Source: Nemophila menziesii
Taxonomy: Eukaryota > Streptophyta > Magnoliopsida > Boraginales > Hydrophyllaceae
Assembly (NCBI GenBank): GCA_029959085.1
Contig: JARWIR010000018.1
Location: forward strand, 16,987,001 to 17,051,000
Direction of reading: 5' to 3'
DNA: 64,000 bases
How positions within the stretch are numbered: position 1 is the stretch's first letter; each line of letters begins with the position of its first letter. The notes beneath the pieces were generated by a model, which was not told the DNA's origin, did not search any database, and worked only from the letters and a program-made list of their open reading frames with translations. The position numbers were made by a program, and so were the translations under genes. Below, piece after piece: positions 44,482 to 56,379 of this stretch.

Positions 44482-45861
44482 ATTCGTTGTCTTCATCTTC
44501 CTTTTTGTTTTTGCATAAAATTTAATTTTTTTTGGGTTGAAATAGGCATATAATATGTTGAATGTACCTATTTGAGCATGATTTTAATTAAGTCAATGAT
44601 AGTAGGTAGTATGTTTTTGAAAGATGTTACAAATATGTTTAGTATGCATGTACGAAAACATGAAATAAAAGATAGAAAAGTTAATGAGCAATGCTAAGAA
44701 GTTAAGTTGAAACTTAGGGAGAGTTATTTGGTGTGTAGAACGGGAGGTTTGAAATTAGTTGAAAACCCGCTTGTCTATGAACTATTAGTGAAAAAGTAAC
44801 AAAATCCGGTAGTTAGAAAAATGAATAAGGCAGTTCTTTCATTTTGAAGCCACTTGAAGCCTTTTTATACCTTCTCACCCTTTTTATTTGATTATTGTTA
44901 TTATTTATCTGTCTTAGCCCCTCCGAGCCTTTATAAAGCCTTTATGAAACACATTATAATCGATACCCTTAGTTTGTAGGACTTATCTATATGACCCGCA
45001 CTCGAATCGCAAAACCTGAAGCAAGTTGTTTTAGAGCTTGAGTTTGGGGTGGTGGGTTTCATCATTAGGGAGTATTGGGAAATTGTTATTGTGATTTCAT
45101 TAATGATGAAAAAGTTAATATTGTAACCCTTTGCCGGGGTAATAGTGAATGAAAAAGAAGCTACGACCTAAAATTGCCAACAAGGACATAAAAAGGAAAA
45201 TATATATGAAAATATATAGCGTGATATCTCAGCATTAAAAAGAGAGTCATAGCTATACAAAAGAAAAAAATATATATGAAAAAAATATATATATTCGGAC
45301 CGGCAAAGTGGAATTTGTATATCATCATGAAGAAGGTTTTAATTGGGATTATTGGGGATGCAAATCAAAAGCATAAAAAAATTGGGTTGAGTGAGAACAT
45401 CTTCGAGTGTAAACTCAAGCTCTAAGGCGATTCGTTGATGGCATGTAAGGAGAGAGCCTAAAGCCCACTTTTCATTATCCAAATATACCACACCGTCCCT
45501 AAGCCACGTCATAACCAAAGACCTTAGGATTTTTAACTGCTTGGTGGAGAAACAATTGAGCTATTAGGTAGTAGGTGAGTGGATTATTCGATGCTATATT
45601 AGAACCTATGAACAACCTATAGCCATAAGCACGAACTAAGTTATCAACCTCTCCTTCTGGCATTGCGAAATTAATCTTGATTTGAATTCATGGATTGTTG
45701 ATTATATGGATATTAAGCATACTTGTGCATTATTTCTTGAGCATTACTACATGAGACTTTTTAGATATTTATGCTCTAGAATCATTCCTTATGTTCTGTT
45801 CTTATTCTCCTCCGACTCCTTCTTCTTGTTCAATCGACTACCCTACTGTTCTTTACTTTTA

Positions 45862-45897
45862 TTGTATCGGGACGATACAACTTTGAGTTGGGGGTCT
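45862..45897 (+). promoter_or_regulatory. Terminal stem-loop and polypurine tract, element D
   Basis: TTGTATCGGGACGATACAA (45862-45880), then TTTGAGTTGGGGGTCT directly before the LTR tip. Confidence 0.75.
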
Positions 45898-47396
45898 TGA
45901 TGTCTCCTCATTTTTGATAATAAAATCTATTTCTGAGACATCACTTTAGGCGTATTTATTAGTTTATAGGTCGATTTTAGCTTGATTTAGGGCACTTTCC
46001 TATTTTGTGACTTGAATTGATTATTTATTATTTTTAGAGCATATTGAGTTTAATTATTTATTTTGTGTGAAGCTTTAGAGATATATGGTAATTAATTAAA
46101 GTCCAAGTTGGTAAAGAGAGCTAAAGGAAAGAAGATAAACATGGGAATTGAAGATAAGGAAGTAAGAGCTAAAAACATGGAAAAGGAAAAGCTGGCTTAA
46201 ATCTGAATTTCTGCACCTACGACCACAAATCAGCTTATATCTTACAATCGGTGAGGAATTTAGAGAAACGGTCAAGAGAAAATTTGAAAATCTTTACGAG
46301 ACGATGAATTTGGTATACTCATACGCATCAAACGGATAAGTATTGAAGCTGTTAGGACCAAAAGAAAAACGAGGTTGATTGCATGTTTTTGGGCTACGAA
46401 TTTGAGTTGGGCTTGGAGCCCATATTTACCTTTTTCTTCAAGAAAACGTGTAGGTCAACCTATACACTATAAATACAGCCTCTTAACATTATAAAATCAT
46501 CCTTGACCAAACCTTAAGGTCAGGAAGAAGTTATACAACAAGAAGAGAAGTCTGGAAGGAGTTGTGCATCAATTATGTCTCCTTCAACCTTTAATTCTGT
46601 AATTCTTTTCTTTTCTTTTCTTAGTATGAACTAAATTCTATTTAGCTTGAGTTTTAGCATATATGTATGAACCCTAGTTTTGATTGACATCTATATAATT
46701 TGGGAATTTTATGTTTTAAATTGAATTATTGTTTTTATTCTCTGTTTATGTGTTTGGGTTTATATTCTGTGTTCTTGTGGACTGCAGCCATATAAAATTA
46801 CCATCTAGTAGTTAGGTCACCATTGACAACGGTGTTTAATTACATGTTTAGAACATAACGTATAGAATAAGGTTTAGATCCGACAAATCAACCTAACTAG
46901 ATAATCACCAGGGTTTAGTATATTGCTATTTTACCAATTGCAGGAACAGTTTGCTTAGGACTCCTTATTGACACAGGTAAACCCTATTTAAAACTACCTA
47001 GCACAATTGGAACCGATTATTGAAATACTACATAATTCACCCTTACATGTTTAGAACGGCGAAACTAGTGGAGATTACATGCTATTTACTCAAGCTAAAC
47101 TTTCATACTATCTTCTTTTATTTTATTGTCTTTAGTTTATTACTTTAATTTTCTTTTAAAAAACCAAATAAAAATCTAATTTTCCTTTTCTTTCTTTGCG
47201 TATTATCTTTTCTATCTTTTATATCTGCACTTGAATATTTGCATAAGTTCTTCTTAACCATCGTAGTCCCTGAGGAACGAATTCTACTTATTCATTAAAA
47301 CTTGCATACGATCTGTATACTTGCAGAACCGTGCTCAGCTTAGGGGGTTTATTTACTTATTTATATTATTATTTTATCACACCTTAGGCGACCCCA
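45898..47396 (+). repeat. LTR of element D (F/G type)
   Basis: TGATGTCTCCTCATTTTTGA to GGCGACCCCA, 1499 bp, with tip inverted repeat and TATA box TATAAATA at 46468-46475. Similar along its length to the LTRs at 54787-56263 and 60317-61826. Confidence 0.85.
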
Positions 47397-47479
47397 AGTT
47401 TTTGGCGCCGCTCCCGGCAAAGGTAGTTCATGAAACACTGATTCACACGCCAAAAACATGGTGTCTCCTAGTGTGTTCT
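47397..47479. other. Head-to-head PBS junction
   Basis: After the D LTR comes TTTTTGGCGCCGCTCCCGGCA (plus PBS, altered), about 30 bp, then ACGCCAAAAACATGGTGTCTC, which reads on the minus strand as the last 21 bp of an E-type LTR followed by TTTTTGGCG. The LTR fragment (47459-47479) is fused directly to the end of E's integrase. Two 5' element ends thus face each other across about 60 bp. Confidence 0.6.
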
Positions 47480-48404
47480 CTTTATAGAGTTTAGCATTTT
47501 CATAGGCATGTAACCGAAACTCATCAAGTTCGTTCAATTTCATCATACGATTCTCACCGGCCAAAGTAGGATCTAAGTTCAACTACGCTATTGCCCCATA
47601 TGAACCCAATTCAAGTTCAAGAGGTAAGTGACAAGCCTTACCATAAACCATACGATACGGAGATGCACCAACATGAGTTTTGTACGCAGTACGATAGGCC
47701 CATAAAGCATCATCTAACTTCATTGACCAATCTTTTCTTGTAGGACCAACAGTCTTCTCTAGGATAGATTTTACCTCTCGATTTGAAACCTCAGCTTGAC
47801 AGTTGGCTTGTGGATGATACGCGGTAGAAACACGATGTCTTATCCCATTCTTCTCTAGCACTGTCTTCAGATATTTGTTCACGAAGTGTGAACCTCCATC
47901 ACTGATAATAACTCTGGGTGTACTATGTCTAGTGAAAATATGAGATTTCAAGAATTTAATCACCACTCGCGAATCATTGGTTGGTAGAGCTACAGCCTCT
48001 ACCCATTTGGACACTTAATCAACAACTACTAGGATGTATTGATTTCCGTTGGATGGTACAAAGGGACCCATGAAATCAATACCACAAACATAAAATATGT
48101 CAACTTCAAGAACGTTGTTACGCGGCATCTCATCCCTCTTGGATATATTACCAGTAAAATGGCATCTATGAAACTTCTTAACATACTCATGACAATCCTT
48201 ATGTAATGTAGGCCAATAAAAACCGGATTGTAGTACCTTAGCAGCTGTGCGGTCTCCCTTGAAGTGTCCTCCATAAGGTGAATCGTGACAACCCGCAACT
48301 ACTCCCAAGACTTCATTCTCAGGTATACATCTTCTCACCATCTGATCACTACACACTTTGTAGAGGAAAGGATCCTCCCAAAAGAATTGTTTAGCACGAC
48401 TCAT
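47480..48404 (-). pseudogene. Integrase, element E
   Basis: An H2C2 zinc-binding domain (GCHDSPYGGHFKGDRT through HRCHFTGN, about 48290-48140) leads into the catalytic core: IDFMGPF near 48070, ISDGGSHF near 47900, and AEVSNREVK, whose Glu would be the third catalytic residue. The C-terminal end stops at YENAKLYKE (about 47480), so the GPY/F tail is lost. Stops: one just after VVVD at 48015 (Tyr in the usual sequence) and TAG at 47583. It is in a different frame from RNase H, so a frameshift lies in 48405-48664. Confidence 0.85.
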
Positions 48405-48664
48405 TAGTCTCTTCTTGTCTTGTGAAGTGGCTCTTTCTGGAAAGTTACCACTTACAATAAGATTTGCAATGTCAGCGTACCACGGAGTAGCGTCATAAAT
48501 CTAAAATAAACCTTCATCGGGGAATGTTTCATTAACTAGCTCAGGACTATTACTCGACTCCGATCCTTCCAGACGTGACAGATGATCGGCAACTTGATTC
48601 TCACACCCCTTTCTATCTGGATCTCCAAATCAAATTCTTGTAGCAATAAAACCCATCTAATTAA
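48405..48664 (-). pseudogene. RNase H end and linker, element E
   Basis: Continues RNase H past the stop at 48665-48667: the codons encode [11 protein letters not shown] and then a frame-shifted [15 protein letters not shown] part, the usual end of RNase H in this family. The stop is TGA where relatives have an Arg or other codon. No separate gene. Confidence 0.6.
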
Positions 48665-50266
48665 TCATGGCTTCGCATCTTTCTTCTCGATCAAGTACTT
48701 AATAGCGGAATGATCGGTGAATACAACAATTTTCGCACCAAGGAGATAGGAACGAAATTTGTCAAAGGCATAAACAACTGCTAAAAGCTCCTTTTCAGTT
48801 ACCGTGTAGTTAATCTGAGCACTGGTGAAGGTCTTGATTTCATAATAAATCGAGTGGAACACTTTATATTTTCTTTGACCTAACACCGCACCCATAGCAG
48901 AATCACTAGCTTCACACATAACTTCAAAGGGAATTTTCCAATCAGGTGGTAATACAATTGGCGCAGTAACGAGTTTCTCTTTAAGCTCTTGGAATGCCTT
49001 CATGCAAGCCTCATCAAAAAGGATTTTGGTGTCCTTCTCGAGTAAGTTGCACAAAGGTTTTGAATTTTTCGAGAAGTCCTTGATAAAACGACGATAAAAC
49101 CCAGCATGGCCTAGAAAACTCCTTACCCCTTTTACAGAAACAGGAGGGGGAAGAGTTTTGATAACTTCAATCTTCGCACGATCAACTTCTAACCCAACAC
49201 TTGATACTTTGTGTCCCAACACTATACCTTCACGAACCATAAAGTGACACTTCTCCCAATTCAAGACCAAATCGGTTTCCTTACATCTAATCAATACTTT
49301 TTCTAGATTCTGCAAACAATCATCAAAGTTATCTCCAAAAACAAAAAATTCATTCATGAATACCTCAAGAAATCGATCAATCATATCACCAAAGATTGCC
49401 ATCATGCAACGTTGGAAAGTAGCAGGTGCATTACATAGTCCAAAAGGCATCTTTCGATATGCGAAAGTACCAAAAGGACATGTGAATGTGGTCTTATGCT
49501 GGTCATCAGGATCTACGCAAATTTGATTGTAACCGGAATACCCATCTAAGAAACAATAATACTCTCTACCGGCTAGCTTGTCCAACATATGATCAATGAA
49601 AGGGAGTGGAAAATGGTATTTTCTAGTAGCCTTGTTCAACTTTCGATAATCCATGCAAACTCTCCAACCAACAACGGTCCTCGAGGGTATGGCTTCATTC
49701 TTGTCATTCAGGATGGTAGTAATACCACCCTTCTTTGGTACGCATTGAACTGGACTCACCCAATCTCTACTAGCTATGGGGTAGATAATCCCCGCATCTA
49801 GTAGTTTGATCACTTCTTTCTTTATCACTTCTTTCATCGCAGGCATCAATCTTCTCTGTCCTTCAATTGAACGTGTACTGTTGTCCTCCAGAATGATCTT
49901 GTGTTGGAAATAGGAAGGGCTAATACCTTTGATGTCAGCAATAGTCCAACCTATCGCCTCTTTATTCGCTCTCAGTACACGCAATAGTTTGTCTTCTTGA
50001 GGACATGTTAAGGTAGCTGAAACAATAACAGGTAGAGTATTGTTAGCACCTAAATATGCACACCTCAAGTGTGATGGAAGTGGTTTCTCTTCTAGCTTCA
50101 GGGGAGATCCAATGGATGGTTTCTTTGGAGGCTCAATCTCCCCTGCATCACGCAATGGTTCGTAGGCTAGACGCCTATACTTTGGAATTTCAGAGTTAAG
50201 AGCTGCCACTGTTTCGGCAAGCTCTTCCATCATCTCCGGTATATCTAATGTTAACGCAGCCTGCAA
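48665..50266 (-). pseudogene. Reverse transcriptase and RNase H, element E
   Basis: 533 codons open. RT motifs in order: SPVQCVPKKGG, VCMDYRKLNKAT, CFLDGYSGYNQI, MPFGLCNAPATFQRCM, then FMNEFFVFG at 49346-49363, KCHFMVREGIVLGH and FLGHAGFYRRFIKDFS. The catalytic pair, normally FMDDFSVFG in Athila-type RTs, reads Asn-Glu, so polymerase activity should be lost. RNase H follows: MCEASDSAMGAVLGQR (first Asp is Glu), TVTEKELLAVVYAF, FTDHSAIKYL. The stop at 48665 cuts off the last ~40 residues. Upstream of RT are ~90 residues of linker (PQEDKLLRVLRANKEAIGW). Confidence 0.88.
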
Positions 50267-50311
50267 GATGTCATCATAATTAAAACAATCAAATACCTCT
50301 TGTGCGGCGTG

Positions 50312-51088
50312 TTATGCTATATCCATTCGGAAACAATCTCCTGGAACATCTGGGAATTTCATGGCTCGGAATACATTGAATTTGACCTCCTCGTCTTGGA
50401 TTCTCATGGTTAATTCTCCGTTTTCTACATCAATCACGGTACGCCCCGTGGCTAGGAATGGTCGTCCCAAGATGATGGGGACATTCCTATCCGCGTCGTA
50501 TTCAAGAATAACAAAATCAACGGGAAAAACTAAAGTACCTTCCTTAACGAGGACATCTTCGATTTGTCCCTTAGGATGTACGAGGGATCTATCCGCCATT
50601 TGTAGGACCATAGAGGTAGGTCTCATATCTCCAATCTTCAGCATATCAAAAATTGATTTGGGCATGAGATTAATACTCGCGCCTAAATCGCATAAAGCTT
50701 TCCCTTTCCACTCACTACCAATCGAGATTGGAAGCGTAAAACTTCCAGGATCAAGTAGCTTTGGTGGTAACTTACTTTGGCATATGGCACTACACTCTTC
50801 GGGTAATCCTACCATTTCATTATCACAATATGGTCTTTTGTTGGTGAGGGCTCTCTTTACAAACTTCACGTACTTTGGTATGTCTTTGATAGCTTCTAAC
50901 AACGGAATATTAATATTGAGACCTCTCAACCTATTCAAGAATCTTTGATATTCAACCATATCTCCTTTTTTCTGAACTCTGAAGGGAAAAGGTGGAGGAG
51001 GACGGGTTTCTGCAACATCTTTCTTTTTCGGAATTTCCGGAATCTTCTCCACTTCTATCACTTCAGGTTCTTCATCTTTTTCTTCCAC
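50312..51088 (-). pseudogene. Gag C-terminus and protease, element E
   Basis: Begins with an acidic/Pro-rich stretch, then MVEYQRFLNRLRGLNINIPL, LPEECSAICQSKLPPKLLDP, and a retropepsin core: ALCDLGASINLMPKS (catalytic Asp in DLGAS), FVILEYDADRNVPIILGRPF. It ends at TAA 50312-50314 in frame with the RT block, about 15 codons before the next open stretch, so one nonsense codon separates protease from RT. Confidence 0.85.
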
Positions 51089-51118
51089 TTCTTCTGACGG
51101 TTTTTATTTTCTAGTAAC

Positions 51119-52825
51119 TTATTTTTCTTTCATAACCAGGAAGGGTGGTGGTTGCAAAGTCTTACCGCTTCTAGTAGTGATCGCGTTACAATCCTCCCTT
51201 TGTTTAGGAATTTCTGTGTCACTTGGGAGTTGGCCTTGACCTCGAACATTCAAACTATTGGCGATCTTTGATATTTGAGTCTCTAAGAGTTTTAACGAAT
51301 CAGAATGTGAGTTCAATGTTTCATTCATCTTATTTTCTCTCGTGTGGGTACCGTCCATGAATAGAGATAGATGGCTTTCGATTTTCTCTGACCTCTTATC
51401 CGAATTGGCTATGTATTGCGTCAAAGTAAGTGCTAGCTCACTCGAGGTGGTCATGCCCTCTTGAGGTCACGACGGAAGCGCCTTTTGAGCTAATGAATCT
51501 GAATAAGCGTATTGATCTGCTCTAGGTTGGTTCCCTTGGTATTGGTTTTGCGTTCGAAACTGGTAATTGTTCCCTTGAGGCCTTTGTTAATAAGTTCCAT
51601 GATTGGCTGCCCCATGTGGATTCGAATACTGAAAGCCTGGATGATTTCTGTTTTTATTCCCATACCCTTGACCACCTGAATAGTTACCTCGCTGATTAAC
51701 AAAATAAACGTATCCTGGGTTGTTGACACACTCTTCCCAACTATGATCATTTCCGCCACAACTAGAACATAAGTCTGGTTCATTAACAACGTTTACCATA
51801 GCTTTATTCGACATAGATAATTGTTTTAGCTTGTTCTCAAGTGCGGCAGTCTTAGCGTTTAACGCAGTTTCTGTATCCAAATTCAAAGTACCTCTTTCAG
51901 AAGCTCTAACCGATGATTTCGAGGATTGCCAACTCATTTCATTCTTCACAATTCGGTCCATGATAATCAGAGCTTGATCAGTTGTGACCATCATGAGACC
52001 ACCTTGGCACATAATATCGATTTTGTCTTTCGCAGCATCACCTAAACTTCGATAAAATATTCCAAGCTGTAATTCAAGAGAGTACCCATGTAGTGGGCAC
52101 TTGCGTAATAATGATTGAAAACGAGTCCATGCAACACCTACAGTTTCTCCTGGCTCTTGGCGAAAACTAAAAATATCTAATTGCCCACTAAGTCGAACAC
52201 TTTGAGGATAGTACCTGTAGAAAAAGGCTGTCTGAAGTTGATCCCAAGTCACAATCGCGTTGTGTGGCTGTTGGTCATACCACTTACTTGCTCCTCCGGT
52301 GAGGAAGAATGGAAACATATGAAAGTACATTTGTTCTTGGGTTACTCCAGGGGTGACATATGCATCACAGATTTGCATAAACTTGTACATAGCACGAATA
52401 GGATCTTCACGAGCTGCACCACTATACTGTCCCATGGTTGTAAACTGGTTAATCATCCCTGCGTCTGGTCTGAATCGAATTCCTTGAATTGCGGGAGGAC
52501 AGAGTCCTAGTGGTGGTCTACGAAAAGGTCCATGGTTGTTTGGTTGGAAGATCTGCGGTCCATGATCGTGAGGTATTCCACCATTATTATTGATTTGTTG
52601 TTGATTTCCGGGAGGAACTGGTAATTGGACTCCTACCGGTGGAATTGGTAATACTGGTGGAGCTATTGAAAGACCGTTTTCATCCAACTGATTCACGGGA
52701 TCTTGAACATTCAATTCTGCCATTACTTTTTCTAACTTTGCTCGTTCTCTTGCTTCTTTATCTCTTTTGTTTTTCTCTCGAACTAGGCTTTCGGGATTAT
52801 CAAGGATCACGATATCTTTAAGCAT
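51119..52825 (-). pseudogene. Gag, element E
   Basis: ATG at 52825 (MLKDIVILDNPESLVREK). A charged N-terminus, a Pro-rich stretch (PPVLPIPPVGVQLPVPPG), then the gag core (RFRPDAGMINQFTTMGQYSG, KFMQICDAYVTPGV, FFLTGGASKWYDQQP, FYRYYPQSVRL) and CCHC knuckle CSSCGGNDHSWEEC (about 51728-51770). A TAA at about 51587 and others near 51480 and 51119 interrupt the frame; downstream MTTSSELALTLTQYI and NAITTRSGKTLQPP (51150-51454) are typical of the Athila gag C-terminal region. All pieces are in one frame with protease. Confidence 0.87.
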
Positions 52826-52953
52826 ATACCAAAACCTGTAAATCTGAGAAAGTAAGAACAACCCAAAGCGTAAAACTGAAAAGTAAAAATTAAAACTATA
52901 CTAAAAACTAGCAACTAAAGCACTTACGGCTAACACCGTGGTCACACGCTACC

Positions 52954-52972
52954 GTCCCCGGCAGCGGCGCCA
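52954..52972 (-). other. Primer binding site, element E
   Basis: The reverse complement reads TGGCGCCGCTGCCGGGGAC, 6 bp from the LTR edge at 52979. Confidence 0.88.
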
Positions 52973-52978
52973 AAAACT

Positions 52979-54781
52979 TGGTGTCTCCTAGTGTGTTCTA
53001 AATAAACACACTTAAAAAGGCAAGACACGTACCGCAAGTGTACGGGTCGTCCAAGTAATATCCGGTAAACGGGATTTCGATCTCAGGGACGGATTAGGTA
53101 TGATTTAAAGTGTTATGTAATAAATGGAAATAGTTCCTTGAATGAAAATTGAAAATAAAAGAAATAGATTTTTATTTTGTTTTTGTTTAAAGGACTAAAG
53201 TGCAATTAAAGTAAATATTAAACTAAAATTAAAACTAATGAAAGAAAATAAATATGAAGAGACTAAAAGATGAGAGAGTACTACTTGAGTCACGCTAGGT
53301 TTCACCAAAATAAACTTAATCAATGCTTCTTCTAAGGGACAAATTAGTAACTAGTAATAGTCGGGATTCTAGATTCTCCTAACCCCCGTCAGGGTGGACT
53401 TAGGAGCTATTCTCAGGTGTTACAAACCCCGCCAGGGCGATCATAATCCACCTTCGAATGTCAGGTTCTCTACACAATTGGCTATAAGATTAACTAAGTC
53501 TGTCAGGATCAATAACTTCTATCTTACATTTATTACCTATGTCAGTAATTAAACCCCCCGTCAAGATGATCACTTCCCCACCAAAGTGAATAGCCTAATT
53601 ACTCAAACCTATGTCTAATTGATCAGATTAAAAATAGTGAAATTAACTTACGATAACAAACAATACTAAATTACTCAATTTGAATTAAATTATAAAAATC
53701 CCAAATCAGAAAACATCAATTAAATAAATTAAGGTGCAACCCTTATAGTGATTCTCAAGCACTTAAGAAGTTTAGCTCATAACGGAAAATAAAGCCAAAA
53801 CTATGAAATTAAAAGACATAATGTTTTACAGAAAGAAAATAAATAAACCTAATGAAGAGGTTGGGTTTGGCTTTGAATTGGAGATATAGACAGTCTCCAG
53901 CTCCTAACTTTCTTCCTTCCTGCTTGCTCTGACTTGAATCCTTAAGCCTCTTTGATATTTTTTATGAAGTGTGTGTAAAAGAGGAGGCTTAGGGGTGTAT
54001 TTATAGGTGTTAGGAACCTCTAGGTCGAATTTACTTGGAGTGGAAGACAAGTCAAGAACTCTTTAATTCGTAACCCTAAAATCTAGGAAAGGTAAGATTT
54101 TGCTGCTGATTTGATTTGGTCATATCTTTTTCAATACTTATCCGTTTGAGAAATTCCAATATATGAAACTGCTTGTCTCGGAAAGAGCTTTCTATTGGTG
54201 CAGACCAATCGTCCAGATTCCTAGCCAATATTTAGTTATGGACTTATCTTTGAAACGTGGCTGGAATTTCAGATTCATTAGGCAGCTTTATCTTTTCCTT
54301 CTTTGCATATATCCTTCCTTAATCTTCTTATTTCCATGTAAATCTCTTTCCCTTCCTTTTCTAACTCGACTTGGTCTCTAAGTAATTACCATTTATCTTT
54401 TAAAACTTCACATTAAATAAATAATTAAACCGCATATGCTAAAAAAGAATAAATCAATAATTCAAGAAATAGAAATAGGAAAGTGCACTCTAAAAATAGA
54501 AACTCGAGTAAAAACATTTCCTAACACTCTAAAATACACTTAAGACTTTAATCTACTTTTCCTCCTCGGATTGGTCTTTCATGAAATTCAAGATTCTATT
54601 AACTTTGCACTAGAAATAGTCAAATTTACGCACAAAAGCTCAGATTCTGCAAATAGTTAATATCCAAGGGGAGAAAGTGCAATATGACAAATTATGCATG
54701 AAAGTCTAGCTAATAAGTCAATTATTCACCTAAAATGATGTCTCCAAAGGGCTAATATTTAGAACAAATAGGGAGACATCA
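52979..54781 (-). repeat. 5' LTR of element E
   Basis: 1803 bp; on its own strand TGATGTCTCCCTATTTGTTC to AGGAGACACCA. TATA box (TATAAATA, minus strand) at 53998-54005. Collinear with the truncated plus-strand LTR at 14612-16351. Confidence 0.88.
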
Positions 54782-54786
54782 GATGC

Positions 54787-56263
54787 CGATGTCTCCCCAT
54801 TTGTGACGATTTAATCTATCTTGGAGACATCATTTTAGGTGTATTTATTAGGTTATAGGTCGATTTTCTCATGATTTAGTACACTTTCCTATTTTGTGTC
54901 TTGAATTAATTATTTATTATTTTTAGAGCATATTGGGTTTAATTGTTTATTTAGTGTGTAGCTTTAAAAATATATGGTAATTGATTAGAGTCCAAGTTAA
55001 CTCTAAGAGCTAAAGGAAAGAGGATAAACATGGAAAAGGAAACAAAAGCTAAAGTATGGAAAGATAAAGCTGCCAAATAAATATGAATTTCACCACCCAC
55101 GACAACAAATTGGCTTGTATCTCAAAATCCGTGAGGAATTTGGAGGAATGATCAAGAGAAAAGATAAATATCTTTCCGAGACGATGAATTTCGACTACTC
55201 ATATGCGTCAAACAGATAAGTATTGAAGTTGTTATGACCAAAACAAAAATGGGGCTGATTCCATATTTTAGGGTTACGAATTTGAGTTGGGCTAGGAGTC
55301 CATTACTTACCTTCTCCTCCAAGAATACGAATTAGGTCTTCTTATACACTATAAATACAACCTCTTATCATTAGAAAATCATCCTTGGCCAAACCTCAAG
55401 CCAAGAGGAAGCTTACAACACAAGAAAAGAAGTCTGGGAGGAGTTGTTCATCAATTATGTCTTCTTCAACCTTTGAATTTGTAATTTCTTTCTTTTCTTC
55501 CATTAGTATGAACTAAATTATATTTAGCTTGAGTTTTAACATATATGTATGAACCTTAGTTTTGGTTGACATCTATCTAATTTGGGAATTATATGTTTTA
55601 AATTGAATTTATGTTTTATTTCTCTGTTTATGTGCTGGATTTATATTCTTTGTTCTTTGTGGATCGCGACCATATAGAATTACCATCATATTAGTTAGAT
55701 AATCATTGACAACGGTATATTTAACTATAGGATTAGCACATAACGTCTAGTGTAACTAGATAGTCACTATGGTTTAGTGTATTGCTACTTAATCAATTGC
55801 AGGAAAAGTTTGCTTAGGACTCCTTATTGACACAGGTAAACCCTATTTGAAACTACCTAGCGCAATTGAAACCGATTATTGAAATACTACATGATTCACC
55901 CTTACATGTTTAGAACGACAAAACTAGTGGGGATTGCATGCTATTTACTCAAGCTAAACTCTCATAATATCTTCTTCTCTTGCAATTTATTTTTTGTCTT
56001 AATTTTATTACTTTAATATTCTTAAACAAAAACCCAATAAAAATTTATTTGTCTTTTATTTCCCTGCGTATTATTATTCTAACTTTTTATATCTGCACTT
56101 GAATATTTGCATAAGTTCTTCCTAACCTTCGTAGTCTCTGAGGAACGAATCTTACTTATTATTTAAAACTTGCATACGTCATGTATACTTGCAGAACCGT
56201 GCTAGCCTAGAGTGTTTATTGTGTTTATTTATCTATTATTTTATCACACCTTAGGCGATACCA
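54787..56263 (+). repeat. 5' LTR of element F
   Basis: Begins CGATGTCTCCCCATTTGTGA (first T of the usual TG tip changed) and ends TTAGGCGATACCA. Tip inverted repeat GATGTCTC/GGAGACATC is present. TATA box TATAAATA at 55350-55357. Confidence 0.82.
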
Positions 56264-56269
56264 AGTTTT

Positions 56270-56288
56270 TGGCGCCGCTGCTGGGGAC
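56270..56288 (+). other. Primer binding site, element F
   Basis: TGGCGCCGCTGCTGGGGAC, one base different from the other copies, 6 bp after the LTR. Confidence 0.8.
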
Positions 56289-56379
56289 TACATCGTTAGT
56301 CCTTGTGCATATATCTAGTGATTTTATTTCAGTTAGTTCTATTTTACGCTTTTGTCTTTTAGTTTTTGTTTTTACAGAT

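Larger units (their letters stand above)
43900..47396 (+). mobile_element. Element D remnant: second-ORF end, 3'UTR and LTR
   Basis: Sequence after the A insertion continues with decayed second-ORF sequence (43900-44350), then stem-loop, 3'UTR, PPT and an LTR (45898-47396). The LTR is of the F/G type, with CTATAAATACAGCC and a GGCGACCCCA end, not the A/B type. So LTRs of one subfamily flank an A/B-type internal region. A PBS-like site follows the LTR at 47403, which is unexpected for a simple 3' LTR and indicates recombination. Confidence 0.7.
47480..54781 (-). mobile_element. Element E: pol-bearing Athila-like retrotransposon, 3'-truncated, minus strand
   Basis: On the minus strand: 5' LTR 52979-54781, PBS 52954-52972, gag from 52825, protease, RT, RNase H and integrase, ending abruptly at 47480 in the integrase C-terminal region. 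Second ORF, PPT and 3' LTR are missing. Gag through RNase H lies in one reading frame, broken by stops. It is the most complete pol in the window and a candidate relative of the enzyme source for A, B, C and D, but cannot work now. Confidence 0.85.

Noticed and set aside
45682..45900. A small Leu/Phe-rich ORF before the D LTR
   Set aside because: It covers the 3'UTR, stem-loop and PPT of element D, which explain the sequence.
49589..50948. Plus-strand ORFs opposite RT and protease of element E (for example 50361-50948)
   Set aside because: They are antisense shadows of clear minus-strand protease and RT reading frames.
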